Of a stretch of 64,000 nt of DNA, positions 7,917-14,903 are shown piece by piece (position 1 is the first letter of the stretch; the number at the start of each line of letters is the position of its first letter). The position numbers and the translations under genes were made by a program. The notes below the pieces were generated by a model that saw only the letters and a list, made by a program, of their open reading frames with translations, was not told the origin of the DNA and did not search any database. The stretch covers positions 1,674,001 to 1,738,000 of the forward strand of contig NZ_CP114767.1 of assembly GCF_027359925.1 (NCBI RefSeq), written 5' to 3'. Origin of the DNA: Hymenobacter canadensis. Its GTDB lineage: Bacteria > Bacteroidota > Bacteroidia > Cytophagales > Hymenobacteraceae.

Positions 7917-8906
7917 TTACCCATTCACCGATTTCATCATCTGCTCGGGGTAGCGGGGGCCGGCGGCGGCACCGCGGGGGGCAATGGTATCCAGCTGCGT
8001 CAGCTCGTCGGGGCTGAGCTGCACCTCCAGCGCACCCAGGTTTTCTTCGAGGTACGATACGCGCTTGGTACCGGGGATGGGCACCACATCATCGCCCTGC
8101 GCCAGCACCCAAGCCAGGGCCAGCTGGCCGGGCGTGCAGCCTTTCTGGGTGGCCATTTCGTTGATACGCGCCACGAGGTCCAGGTTTTTCTGGAAGTTTT
8201 CGCCCTGAAAGCGCGGCGTGAAGCGGCGGTAGTCGTCGGCCGCTAGGTCTTCAAACTTCTGAATCTGGCCGGTGAGGAAGCCACGGCCCAGCGGCGAGTA
8301 GGGCACGAACCCAATTCCCAGCTCGCGGCAGGCCTGCAGCACGCCATCCTCGGGGTCGCGGCTCCAGAGCGAGTATTCGGTCTGCAGGGCTGCAATGGGG
8401 TGCACGGCGCAGGCCCGGCGCAACGTGTCGGGGGCGGCTTCGCTCATGCCCAGATGGCGCACTTTGCCAGCCTTCACCAGCTCAGCCATGGCCCCGATGG
8501 TTTCCTCAATCGGCGTTGCCGGATCTACGCGGTGCTGGTAGTACAGGTCGATGTAGTCGGTGCCGAGGCGGCGCAGCGAGTCGTCGCAGGCCTGGCGTAC
8601 ATACTCGGGCCGGCCGCTGATGCCGCGCTTGCTGGGGTCTGCGGGGTCGCGCAGGATGCCGAATTTGGTGGCAATCACCACCTGCTGGCGGCGGTCCTTG
8701 AGGGCTTTTCCTACCAGCTCCTCGTTTTTGTAGGGCCCGTACATGTCGGCCGTGTCGAAGAACGTGACGCCCAGCTCGGTGGCGCGGTGCAGAGTACGGA
8801 TGCTTTCCTCGTCATTGAGCGGGCCGTAGAAATCCGACATGCCCATGCAGCCGAGGCCCAGGGCAGAAACAGTGAGGCCGGAGCGGCCCAGCGTGCGGTG
8901 TTGCAT
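7917..8906 (-). CDS. Aldo/keto reductase
   Basis: NADPH-dependent oxidoreductase of the AKR superfamily, 329 residues, TIM-barrel. The catalytic tetrad is visible: D51 and Y56 in [13 protein letters not shown]81 in VIATKFG, and H125 in LYYQHRVDP. The C-terminal cofactor segment VPIPGTKR is also present. Closest to the YakC/AKR13-type group that begins with [20 protein letters not shown]. Probable role is reduction of small aldehydes or ketones; the natural substrate is unknown. ATG at 8906 gives the standard N-terminus. Convergent with the DAC-like gene across the hairpin at 7799. Confidence 0.95.
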   Translation of the reverse strand: MQHRTLGRSGLTVSALGLGCMGMSDFYGPLNDEESIRTLHRATELGVTFFDTADMYGPYKNEELVGKALKDRRQQVVIATKFGILRDPADPSKRGISGRPEYVRQACDDSLRRLGTDYIDLYYQHRVDPATPIEETIGAMAELVKAGKVRHLGMSEAAPDTLRRACAVHPIAALQTEYSLWSRDPEDGVLQACRELGIGFVPYSPLGRGFLTGQIQKFEDLAADDYRRFTPRFQGENFQKNLDLVARINEMATQKGCTPGQLALAWVLAQGDDVVPIPGTKRVSYLEENLGALEVQLSPDELTQLDTIAPRGAAAGPRYPEQMMKSVNG

Positions 8907-9035
8907 AGCGTAGGTAAGGTGAAGTAGAGCAATCAGTGCCTGCTACCACAACGGCCACCCGGCGGCAGGGTTGGGCGGCGGCCGCACAACCCGCGCGGCC
9001 CCATGTTGCGTTTAACCGCCAAACTCCCTCTCCCT

Positions 9036-9557
9036 ATGACTTCCTCCCGCTACTCTCCCGCCCGCCCTGCGGCCACCACCCCTTTCGACCAGGATGAGCG
9101 CCTGCGCTGGGTGGAACGCATTTCGCATCTGCTCGACAGCCAGTTCAGCGTGCCCGGCACCAAGTGGCGTTTCGGCCTCGACCCACTCATGAGCTTTATC
9201 CCGATTGTGGGCGGCATTCCGTCGCTGGCCGTATCGGGCGTGCTCATCCTCACCATGATGCGCCACGGCGCCAGCGGCGCAGTAGTGGTGCGGATGGTGC
9301 TCAACGTGCTGCTCGACACGCTGGTAGGCGCCATTCCCATCCTAGGCACCATCTTCGACTTCGCCTATAAAGCCAACGACCGAAATGTGCGCCTGCTGCG
9401 CGCGCACTACCAAGAGGGCAAGCACCAGGGCAGCGGCAAAGGCCTGCTGCTGGTGGCGCTGCTGGGGCTGCTGGCCATTTTCGGCCTCATCATCTGGGGC
9501 TTGTGGGCCGCGGGCGTCTGGCTCTGGCACTTCGGCGAAAGCCAGCAATGGGTGTAG
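9036..9557 (+). CDS. DUF4112 membrane protein
   Basis: A 173-residue protein matching the DUF4112 pattern: an N-terminal region ending WRFGLDPLMSFIPIVGG, two hydrophobic segments (about 55-80 and 85-110) with DTLVGAIPILGTIFD, and the FAYKANDRNVRLLR motif. A third hydrophobic helix lies near the C-terminus (about 137-160). Function of the family is unknown. ATG 9036 is preferred to 9003, since the extra 11 residues look non-conserved. The start lies about 130 nt from the divergent aldo/keto reductase gene. Confidence 0.85.
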   Translation: MTSSRYSPARPAATTPFDQDERLRWVERISHLLDSQFSVPGTKWRFGLDPLMSFIPIVGGIPSLAVSGVLILTMMRHGASGAVVVRMVLNVLLDTLVGAIPILGTIFDFAYKANDRNVRLLRAHYQEGKHQGSGKGLLLVALLGLLAIFGLIIWGLWAAGVWLWHFGESQQWV

Positions 9558-9561
9558 CCCA

Positions 9562-9753
9562 GCTGTCATTGCGAGGACGCAGGACGAAGCAATCCTTCCT
9601 CTCGTGGCAGACACTTTCTTACTAGATAAGCCCTCCGGCAGTAGGTTGCTAACCTGGTGCCGGAGGGCTTGCTGCTTAGGAGGGTTTAGAGCAAGGAGAG
9701 GAAGGATTAGCTTCGCTGTCCTGCGGGTGCTTCGTTTCACTCGCAATGACAGC
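9562..9753. repeat. Intergenic repeat (GTCATTGCGAGG type) with inner hairpin
   Basis: Outer arms GCTGTCATTGCGAG (9562-9575) and CTCGCAATGACAGC (9740-9753) are perfectly complementary. An inner stem lies at 9628-9640 with 9658-9670 (AAGCCCTCCGGCA). Size 192 bp. It has the layout of a small non-autonomous element, but no flanking target duplication is obvious. Confidence 0.8.
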
Positions 9754-9764
9754 GGCTTACACGC

Positions 9765-9772
9765 TACCTTTG
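9765..9772 (+). promoter_or_regulatory. Candidate -7 box (TACCTTTG) for the lipoprotein gene
   Basis: Exact TAnnTTTG match six nt before the GTG start at 9778, so transcription would begin at or near the start codon (leaderless or almost so). No TTG is seen at the usual upstream spacing. It lies 11 nt past the end of the 9562-9753 repeat. Confidence 0.45.
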
Positions 9773-9777
9773 CCGGC

Positions 9778-10176
9778 GTGAAAACTCTCCGCTTATTCTG
9801 GCTACTACCCGTGGTGGCCTGCCTTTCTTCCTGCCTGTCGCTGAACAGCGACGAGCAGCAGGCCGAAGCCGCCGAAAAGGCCGTGCTGGCCAAACACGAC
9901 GAGCTGATGGCCCAGATGGACCAGCTCACCACCCTGCGCCAGCAGCTCCAGAAAACGCCCGGCCCTGATACCGTAGCCGCCGGCCGCCACCGCCGCGCCC
10001 TGCTCGCCGCCGATGCCGCCATGATGGACTGGATGCACCGCTACCAAAAGCCTGCCGATACCGTGGCCGTGGCCCAGCGCCTGGCCTATTTCGCCGCCCA
10101 GCAGCAGCGCATGGATTCCGTGGCCGGTTTGTTTCGAACCAGCCTCGACTCGGCCCGGTTAGTACTGGGTAAGTAG
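9778..10176 (+). CDS. Small putative lipoprotein
   Basis: Predicted 132-residue exported lipoprotein of unknown function. Starting at the GTG at 9778, the N-terminus reads as a lipoprotein signal peptide with lipobox LSSC (Cys19). The rest is helical and charged, with heptad-like runs (about 25-60) that could be coiled coil. The open frame extends further upstream, but that part runs through the 9562-9753 repeat and has no protein character, which supports the GTG. A TACCTTTG box just upstream agrees. No family recognised. Confidence 0.6.
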   Translation: MKTLRLFWLLPVVACLSSCLSLNSDEQQAEAAEKAVLAKHDELMAQMDQLTTLRQQLQKTPGPDTVAAGRHRRALLAADAAMMDWMHRYQKPADTVAVAQRLAYFAAQQQRMDSVAGLFRTSLDSARLVLGK

Positions 10177-10312
10177 CTGGGAGTAGTTAAACAACGAGCA
10201 AGCAGGAGTTTTCTGCCAGGAAACGGCTGGCGCAGCTCGCGCCAGACAACCTAAGCTCATTACTAACTACCCACTACTGAATACTCCACAAGCACTTCTT
10301 TTCGCATTGATA

Positions 10313-11011
10313 ATGCTGTTTTCGAACCTGCGCCTTTCCCTTGGCCGCGCCGCCGCTGCCAGCCTGCTGGCGGCCGGTGCCCTGCTGCCCCTCGCCTGCT
10401 CCTCGCCCGATACGGCGGCCACCCAACCCGAGCGCCTGCCCATCCAAGGCCTCAAATACTCCGAGCCAACTTCGCCCTCCGACACGCTGCCCGACCCGGT
10501 GCCGGCGTTCCGGCTGACCAACCAGGAGGGCCAGATCATCACCAACCAGACGTTTGCCGGCAAGGTCTACGTCACCGATTTCTTCTTTGCCACCTGCCCC
10601 AGCATCTGCCCCAAAATGCAAAGCGAGCTGCTGCGCGTGTACGAGCAGTTTAAAGGCAACCCCGACGTGCTGTTCCTGAGCCACACCATCGACCCGGCCC
10701 ACGACTCCATTCCGGTGCTGCGCGACTATGCCGAGCGGCTGGGCATCAAGGACGCCTCGCGCTGGCACTTCGCCACGGCTCCTCACGACACCGTATTTGC
10801 GCTGGCCAAGGCCTACATGACCGGCGCCCAGAAGGACTCCACCGTGCAGGGCGGCTACGCGCACAGCGGTACCTTTGCCCTCATCGACTCCAAACGCCGC
10901 ATCCGGGGCGTGTACGACGGCATGGAGAAAAGCCAGGTGGATCAGCTGATCAAGGACCTGCCTATTCTGCTGAAAGAGGAAGCCGAAACCCGCCAGACGG
11001 CCGCCAAATGA
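10313..11011 (+). CDS. SCO1/SenC-type copper chaperone lipoprotein
   Basis: Thioredoxin-fold SCO protein of 232 residues that normally delivers copper to the CuA site of cytochrome oxidase, or acts as a periplasmic thiol reductase. Copper ligands are visible: C95 and C99 in ATCPSICPKM and H184 in YAHSGTF. A lipobox (PLAC, Cys29) predicts membrane anchoring outside the cytoplasm. ATG 10313 is chosen over a TTG two codons upstream. It overlaps the next gene by 4 nt (ATGA), so the two are surely co-transcribed. No cytochrome oxidase subunits lie in the window. Confidence 0.93.
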   Translation: MLFSNLRLSLGRAAAASLLAAGALLPLACSSPDTAATQPERLPIQGLKYSEPTSPSDTLPDPVPAFRLTNQEGQIITNQTFAGKVYVTDFFFATCPSICPKMQSELLRVYEQFKGNPDVLFLSHTIDPAHDSIPVLRDYAERLGIKDASRWHFATAPHDTVFALAKAYMTGAQKDSTVQGGYAHSGTFALIDSKRRIRGVYDGMEKSQVDQLIKDLPILLKEEAETRQTAAK

Positions 11012-11442
11012 GGCCGCTGCTGCCTTTACTGCGCCTGAGTGCGGTGGTGGCTGTCGGCACGGTGCTGGCGACGGCCACCGCCGGCTGCTTTTCCAACCGC
11101 CAGAACGAAGGCGCTACGCTCTACCAGAACCACTGCTCCAGCTGCCACGGCGAGCAGGGTGAGGGCCTGCGCCGCCTGATTCCGCCCGTGGCCGCCTCCG
11201 ACTACGTGGCCCGCAACCGCGCCGCCCTGCCCTGCCTGATCCGACGCGGCATGAAGGGCGACGTGGTGGTGAACGGCATCCACTACAACCAAGTGATGCC
11301 CGGCCACGAAGACCTGACCGACTCGCAGATCACCAACCTGCTCAACTTCGTGCAGCGCAGCTGGGGCAACCAGAACGAGCCCTACACGGTGCGGGAAGTA
11401 TCGGAGCTGCTGCAGCCCTGCCACGGCTCCGACGGTCAGTAG
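11008..11442 (+). CDS. c-type cytochrome lipoprotein
   Basis: Monohaem class I cytochrome c of 144 residues. The haem-binding motif is CSSCH (43-47) in NHCSSCHGEQGEG, and the distal methionine is probably M97 in NQVMPGHEDLT. A lipobox-like TAGC (Cys27) suggests lipid anchoring to a membrane outside the cytoplasm. Translationally coupled to the SCO1-like gene by a 4-nt overlap, which argues for a joint role in respiratory electron transfer or copper-dependent oxidase function. Confidence 0.93.
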   Translation: MRPLLPLLRLSAVVAVGTVLATATAGCFSNRQNEGATLYQNHCSSCHGEQGEGLRRLIPPVAASDYVARNRAALPCLIRRGMKGDVVVNGIHYNQVMPGHEDLTDSQITNLLNFVQRSWGNQNEPYTVREVSELLQPCHGSDGQ

Positions 11443-11584
11443 GCAGCTGGCCCTGAAGCGGTGATATAGTGGCTTTTACGCGTTGGAGGTGGTATTTTCG
11501 GGCTGGAAAGCCAAAACTCCGGGCCGCACTATTTCCCCACCTCACCACTTCTGAGTAGATTGCACTTTCATTTCCCGTATTGAT

Positions 11585-12568
11585 ATGGCCCTGTTTGACT
11601 TTCTGAAAAAGAAGCCGGAAACCCCGGAAAGCCCCTCCACTCCGTCTGCTTCGCCGGCTGCCCCCGCCTCCTCCAATTCTGCCGCCGCGCCGGCTGGCCC
11701 GCGCTACAAAGGCTCCAACTACACGCTGCCCGTAGAAGAAGCCCCCGCGGCCCCCATGATGCCGATGATGCCCATGCTGCCCGCCGAGGAAGCTGGCGAC
11801 GAGCAGATGATGGAATTCCCGTACCAGCCGACCAACATTCTGGAAGAGCTGCTGATGCGTGCCGTGCAGGAGCCCAACCTACGGCCCGCCTTCTACCAGG
11901 CCCTGCTGCACGAGCAGCTCTACGCCGTGACGCTGCCCCAGGAGGGCCAGCCCGGCGGCGAAGTGCAGATTGAGCCCGGCATGGAAATTCAGCTGCAGGT
12001 ACTGCACGACGGCAACATTCCGCTGTTTTCGTCGGCTGAGCGCATTTTTGAGGGTGGCGTAACGCCCGAGTCGGTGTCGTACATCCACGTGCGCGGCCTC
12101 GACCTGCTGCAGATGGTGCAGGCCACCAACTGCGTGCTCAACCCCTTCTCGCCGGCCGGCAAGCTGCTTTCCAGCCAGGAAATCCAGGATCTGCTGGCTT
12201 CTGACCTCGTGAACCCGCCCACCGGCCCCGAAGGCGACCAGGTGCCCGTGCAGCTGGGCCCGCCTACCGTGGAGCCCACCGAGTTGCTGGCCGCCCTGCG
12301 CGAGTTCTGCGCCGACCGGGAGTTTCTGCAGCAGGCCTATCTGGCCGAAATGCGCATCGAAAGCAGCGACGTACCGCCGCGCTTGCTGCTGGCCTTCCAA
12401 GCCGACAGCCCCGAGCAGGACCCCGAGTTCCTGCAGGAGCTGGGCCCCGTGATTGAAGGCCGCCTCCAGGGCTTCGAGTTCGTGGATATGATGCTGCTCA
12501 ACCCCGCCAGCGACGAGCCCCTCAACCAGTATTTCGCCCTGCAGGAGCCGTTCTACAAGCGCGGCTAG
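11585..12568 (+). CDS. SseB-family protein
   Basis: A 327-residue cytoplasmic protein. After a short basic start and a low-complexity Pro/Ala/Ser region (about 10-80, including a Met/Pro-rich run) comes an SseB N-terminal domain (about 85-205, from ILEELLMRAVQEPNLRPAFY) and an SseB C-terminal domain (about 222-325, from PTELLAALREFC). SseB was first linked to enhanced serine sensitivity in E. coli; its biochemical function is not settled. The ATG at 11585 is a clear start. The gene is separate from the SCO1/cytochrome pair and ends in a convergent junction with a long hairpin repeat. Confidence 0.8.
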   Translation: MALFDFLKKKPETPESPSTPSASPAAPASSNSAAAPAGPRYKGSNYTLPVEEAPAAPMMPMMPMLPAEEAGDEQMMEFPYQPTNILEELLMRAVQEPNLRPAFYQALLHEQLYAVTLPQEGQPGGEVQIEPGMEIQLQVLHDGNIPLFSSAERIFEGGVTPESVSYIHVRGLDLLQMVQATNCVLNPFSPAGKLLSSQEIQDLLASDLVNPPTGPEGDQVPVQLGPPTVEPTELLAALREFCADREFLQQAYLAEMRIESSDVPPRLLLAFQADSPEQDPEFLQELGPVIEGRLQGFEFVDMMLLNPASDEPLNQYFALQEPFYKRG

Positions 12569-12577
12569 GTTACTAAG

Positions 12578-12695
12578 AGAAAACGTGTCATCCTGAGTGC
12601 AGCGAAGGACCTTGTTACGCTGGAACGATGCTTCTAACAACAGCTCGTTCCAGCGTAATAAGGTCCTTCGCTGCACTCAGGATGACACGTTTTCT
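12578..12695. repeat. Long hairpin repeat (GTCATCCTGAG type)
   Basis: Inverted repeat with 51-nt arms (12578-12628 and 12645-12695), one wobble position, 16-nt loop, exactly filling the gap between two convergent genes. Arm core GTCATCCTGAGTGCAGCGAA matches the element at 14274. Confidence 0.92.
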
Positions 12696-12706
12696 TACCG
12701 AATCAC

Positions 12707-13204
12707 CTACGCATTCCCCTGCTGCTTCGCCAGCAGACGGCGGAACACCGGGCGCAGGGCAAAGTTCAGCACCAGGCCCACCGGTACTGAGGCCAGCGCC
12801 CAGAGTATCAAGGCCCCCAGCATGGCGTGCCAGAGCAGGCGCAGCGCCGCCAGCCAGTCGTGCCCGAACAGGTACTGCAGCTGCGCCAGCGTCAGCGCGG
12901 GGCCGGTGCTGCCGCCCAGCAGCTCCGCCCCGGCGTGCATAGCCGGAATGATGAGCAGCAGCTGCAGCGGGCTCAGCAAATGGCTCACCAGCAGCAGCGC
13001 CGCCACGTTCAGGCGCAGGCGCACGGCGGCCACGCTGCACATCAGCGTGGTGACACCCAGCGTAGGCACCAACCCGAAAATCACGCCCAGCGCCACCGTC
13101 AGCGAGAGTTGGGCGGGCGTGAGTCCCTGCCGCAGCACGTTCAGCACGGGCCCCACGATGCGGCGGCGCCACCAGCTGGCAGGTTCTGCCGGCTGGCGGC
13201 CCAT
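12707..13204 (-). CDS. DUF2062 membrane protein
   Basis: A 165-residue protein with the DUF2062 pattern: RRRIVGPVLNVLRQGLTP, then a Gly-rich hydrophobic segment with GVIFGLVPTLGVTT, a second helix around LLLVSHLLSPLQLLLIIP, and a third near the C-terminus. Such domains often follow glycosyltransferases, but here the gene stands alone. Function unknown. ATG 13204 is chosen because residues just after it begin the conserved region; the frame stays open further upstream but without conservation. Divergent from the YihY gene. Confidence 0.8.
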   Translation of the reverse strand: MGRQPAEPASWWRRRIVGPVLNVLRQGLTPAQLSLTVALGVIFGLVPTLGVTTLMCSVAAVRLRLNVAALLLVSHLLSPLQLLLIIPAMHAGAELLGGSTGPALTLAQLQYLFGHDWLAALRLLWHAMLGALILWALASVPVGLVLNFALRPVFRRLLAKQQGNA

Positions 13205-13282
13205 GGGCTCAGGCAATTCGGACGGCTTGGAAAGAGGCACAGGCAAACAAAAATCAGACGGATAGGAATCAGGATGGGGCGC

Positions 13283-13290
13283 TACCTTCG
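13283..13290 (+). promoter_or_regulatory. Candidate -7 box (TACCTTCG) for the YihY/BrkB gene
   Basis: One mismatch to TAnnTTTG, 46 nt before the ATG at 13337; no well-placed TTG upstream. Confidence 0.35.
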
Positions 13291-13336
13291 TACGTTGCCC
13301 ATCGGCCTTCGGCCACAGAACCAGCACGCAGGCCAG

Positions 13337-14272
13337 ATGACAAAAGTACACGCGCCGGCCCCAAACCGCCGCCGCCTCTTCCTCGATATCCTGATTCTGC
13401 TGCGCCGCGCGGCCCGCGAGCTGGCCGCCAACGACCCGCTGCGGCTGGGCGCCGCCACGGCGTTCTTCACCACGTTTGCCCTGCCACCCATCTTCATCAT
13501 TCTGATTCAGGGCCTCAGTTCCCTGTATCCGGCCTCGGCGGTGCGCGTGATGCTGCTGGGTAAGCTTTCCAACCTGCTGGGCGCCGCCGCCGCCGGCCTG
13601 GTCGAGCAGATTCTGCAGAACGTAACCAACGTGGAGCGCAGCCGCCTCGTGACGTGGCTGGGCTTCGGCTTCCTGCTGTTCATCTCCACCACGCTGTTTG
13701 TCGTCATCCAGAACTCGCTCAACCAGCTTTGGCAGATCCGGCCGCGCCGCAGCGGCGGCCGGCTGGGCAAGGTCCTGAAGGAGCGCAGCCGCTCGCTGGG
13801 CGTGCTGGTGGCTACCGGCGGCCTGTCGTTGCTGGCGTTTCTGACCGATGCGGTGCTGGCCTTCCTCGGCGACTACGCCCGCGGCTTCGACGCCAGCTTC
13901 GGCTACTACCTGTTTCAATTCTTCAATCAGCTCACCTCGCTGCTGATTCTGGCGGCCTGGTTTGCCGTTACGTTCCGCAACCTAAGCGCCGCCCGGGTAC
14001 CCTGGCGTGCCGTGCTGCGCGGTGCGGCCCTCACCGCCATCCTCATTGACCTGGGCGAGTTTGTGCTGGGCTACCTACTGGTGCCGCGCAATCTCGGCCC
14101 CATCTACGGTCCGGCCTCCAGCATTGTGCTGGTGCTGCTGTTCGTGTTCTACTCGGCCATGATTTTCTACTTTGGCGCCTGCTTCACCAAAGCCTATGCC
14201 CACTACGCCGACATAGACATCAAGCCCAAGAAATCCGCCGTGCGCTACCGGCTGGTAGACGTGGAGGAGTAA
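13337..14272 (+). CDS. YihY/BrkB-family membrane protein
   Basis: Polytopic inner-membrane protein of 311 residues, YihY/virulence factor BrkB family. About six hydrophobic segments (near 40-65, 110-130, 160-180, 195-215, 230-250, 260-280). Family-type residues include GAATAFFTTFALPP, NSLNQLWQIRP, and GPIYGPASSIVLVLLFVFYSAMIFYFGACF. Long misannotated as RNase BN; the true role is unknown. ATG 13337 is chosen since the conserved part begins within 30 residues. Divergent from the DUF2062 gene, whose start lies 132 nt away. Confidence 0.9.
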   Translation: MTKVHAPAPNRRRLFLDILILLRRAARELAANDPLRLGAATAFFTTFALPPIFIILIQGLSSLYPASAVRVMLLGKLSNLLGAAAAGLVEQILQNVTNVERSRLVTWLGFGFLLFISTTLFVVIQNSLNQLWQIRPRRSGGRLGKVLKERSRSLGVLVATGGLSLLAFLTDAVLAFLGDYARGFDASFGYYLFQFFNQLTSLLILAAWFAVTFRNLSAARVPWRAVLRGAALTAILIDLGEFVLGYLLVPRNLGPIYGPASSIVLVLLFVFYSAMIFYFGACFTKAYAHYADIDIKPKKSAVRYRLVDVEE

Positions 14273-14273
14273 G

Positions 14274-14385
14274 CCGCCTGTCATCCTGAGCAAAGCGAAG
14301 GACCTTACCACGCGAGAACGAGTCGTTACTACGATTGTCGTTCTGGCGTGGTAAGGTCCTTCGCTTTGCTCAGGATGACAGGCGG
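14274..14385. repeat. Long hairpin repeat (GTCATCCTGAG type)
   Basis: Inverted repeat from 14274 (CCGCCTGTCATCCTGAG) to 14385 (its complement) between two convergent genes; it starts immediately after one stop codon and ends 10 nt before the other. Same family as 12578-12695, but the loop-proximal parts differ. Confidence 0.9.
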
Positions 14386-14395
14386 TTCAGTTACG

Positions 14396-14740
14396 CTACC
14401 CCAGATACGCCCGGCAGGCGTCGGCGCAGGCTTTGCAGGCGGCGGCGCACTGCTGGCAATGGTCGTCGTTGTGCTTGCCGCACTCGTTCTGGCAGAGCTG
14501 GCACACCTCAATGCATTCCTTCATGATGTGGCGGGCGTGCTCCGAGCCGCGGGCCACCAGGCGGGCCGTGAGGGCACAGATATCGGCGCAGTCCCGGTCG
14601 AGGCGGATGCAGCCGACCATGTGCTGCACGTGCTCTTCGCCCAGGCAGGAAGTAGCGCAATGCTCGCAGGCCGCCACGCAGCGGTTGAGGGCATCCAGCA
14701 GCAGTTGTTTGTCGATGGCGGAAATGGTGGGCTGGCTCAT
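14396..14740 (-). CDS. Cys-rich four-helix copper-binding protein (DUF326 type)
   Basis: A 114-residue helical protein with Cys spaced along four helices: CVAACEHCATSC, CIRLDRDCADICAL, CIEVCQLCQNECGKH, CQQCAAACKACADACRAYLG. This is the pattern of the four-helix-bundle Cu(I) storage/binding family (DUF326, like bacterial Csp3). No signal peptide, so probably cytosolic copper storage or buffering. ATG 14740 starts the conserved region (MSQPT); an in-frame start nine codons upstream would add an unlike hydrophobic tail. Lies about 3 kb from the copper chaperone SCO1-like gene. Confidence 0.85.
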   Translation of the reverse strand: MSQPTISAIDKQLLLDALNRCVAACEHCATSCLGEEHVQHMVGCIRLDRDCADICALTARLVARGSEHARHIMKECIEVCQLCQNECGKHNDDHCQQCAAACKACADACRAYLG

Positions 14741-14903
14741 AGTAAGTGGGAATAGGAAGAGTTGCACGGGTAACTGTACCAGGGTGTACGCACAGTTGCC
14801 CCGGATGGCCGTGCAGGATTTGGCCGGAACCCGGCACCTTGCCGGCCTGGTTATGGTTACGTTCCTGCTTTCACCCCGCCCGGTTTCGCCCTATCTTTAC
14901 CCC

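Noticed and set aside
6336..8906. DAC-like gene plus neighbours considered as a nucleotide-signalling defence operon
   Set aside because: Its neighbours are a small membrane protein and an aldo/keto reductase on the other strand; no effector is linked.
9562..9753. Inverted repeat considered as an insertion sequence
   Set aside because: Only 192 bp and no transposase anywhere in the window; kept as a repeat only.
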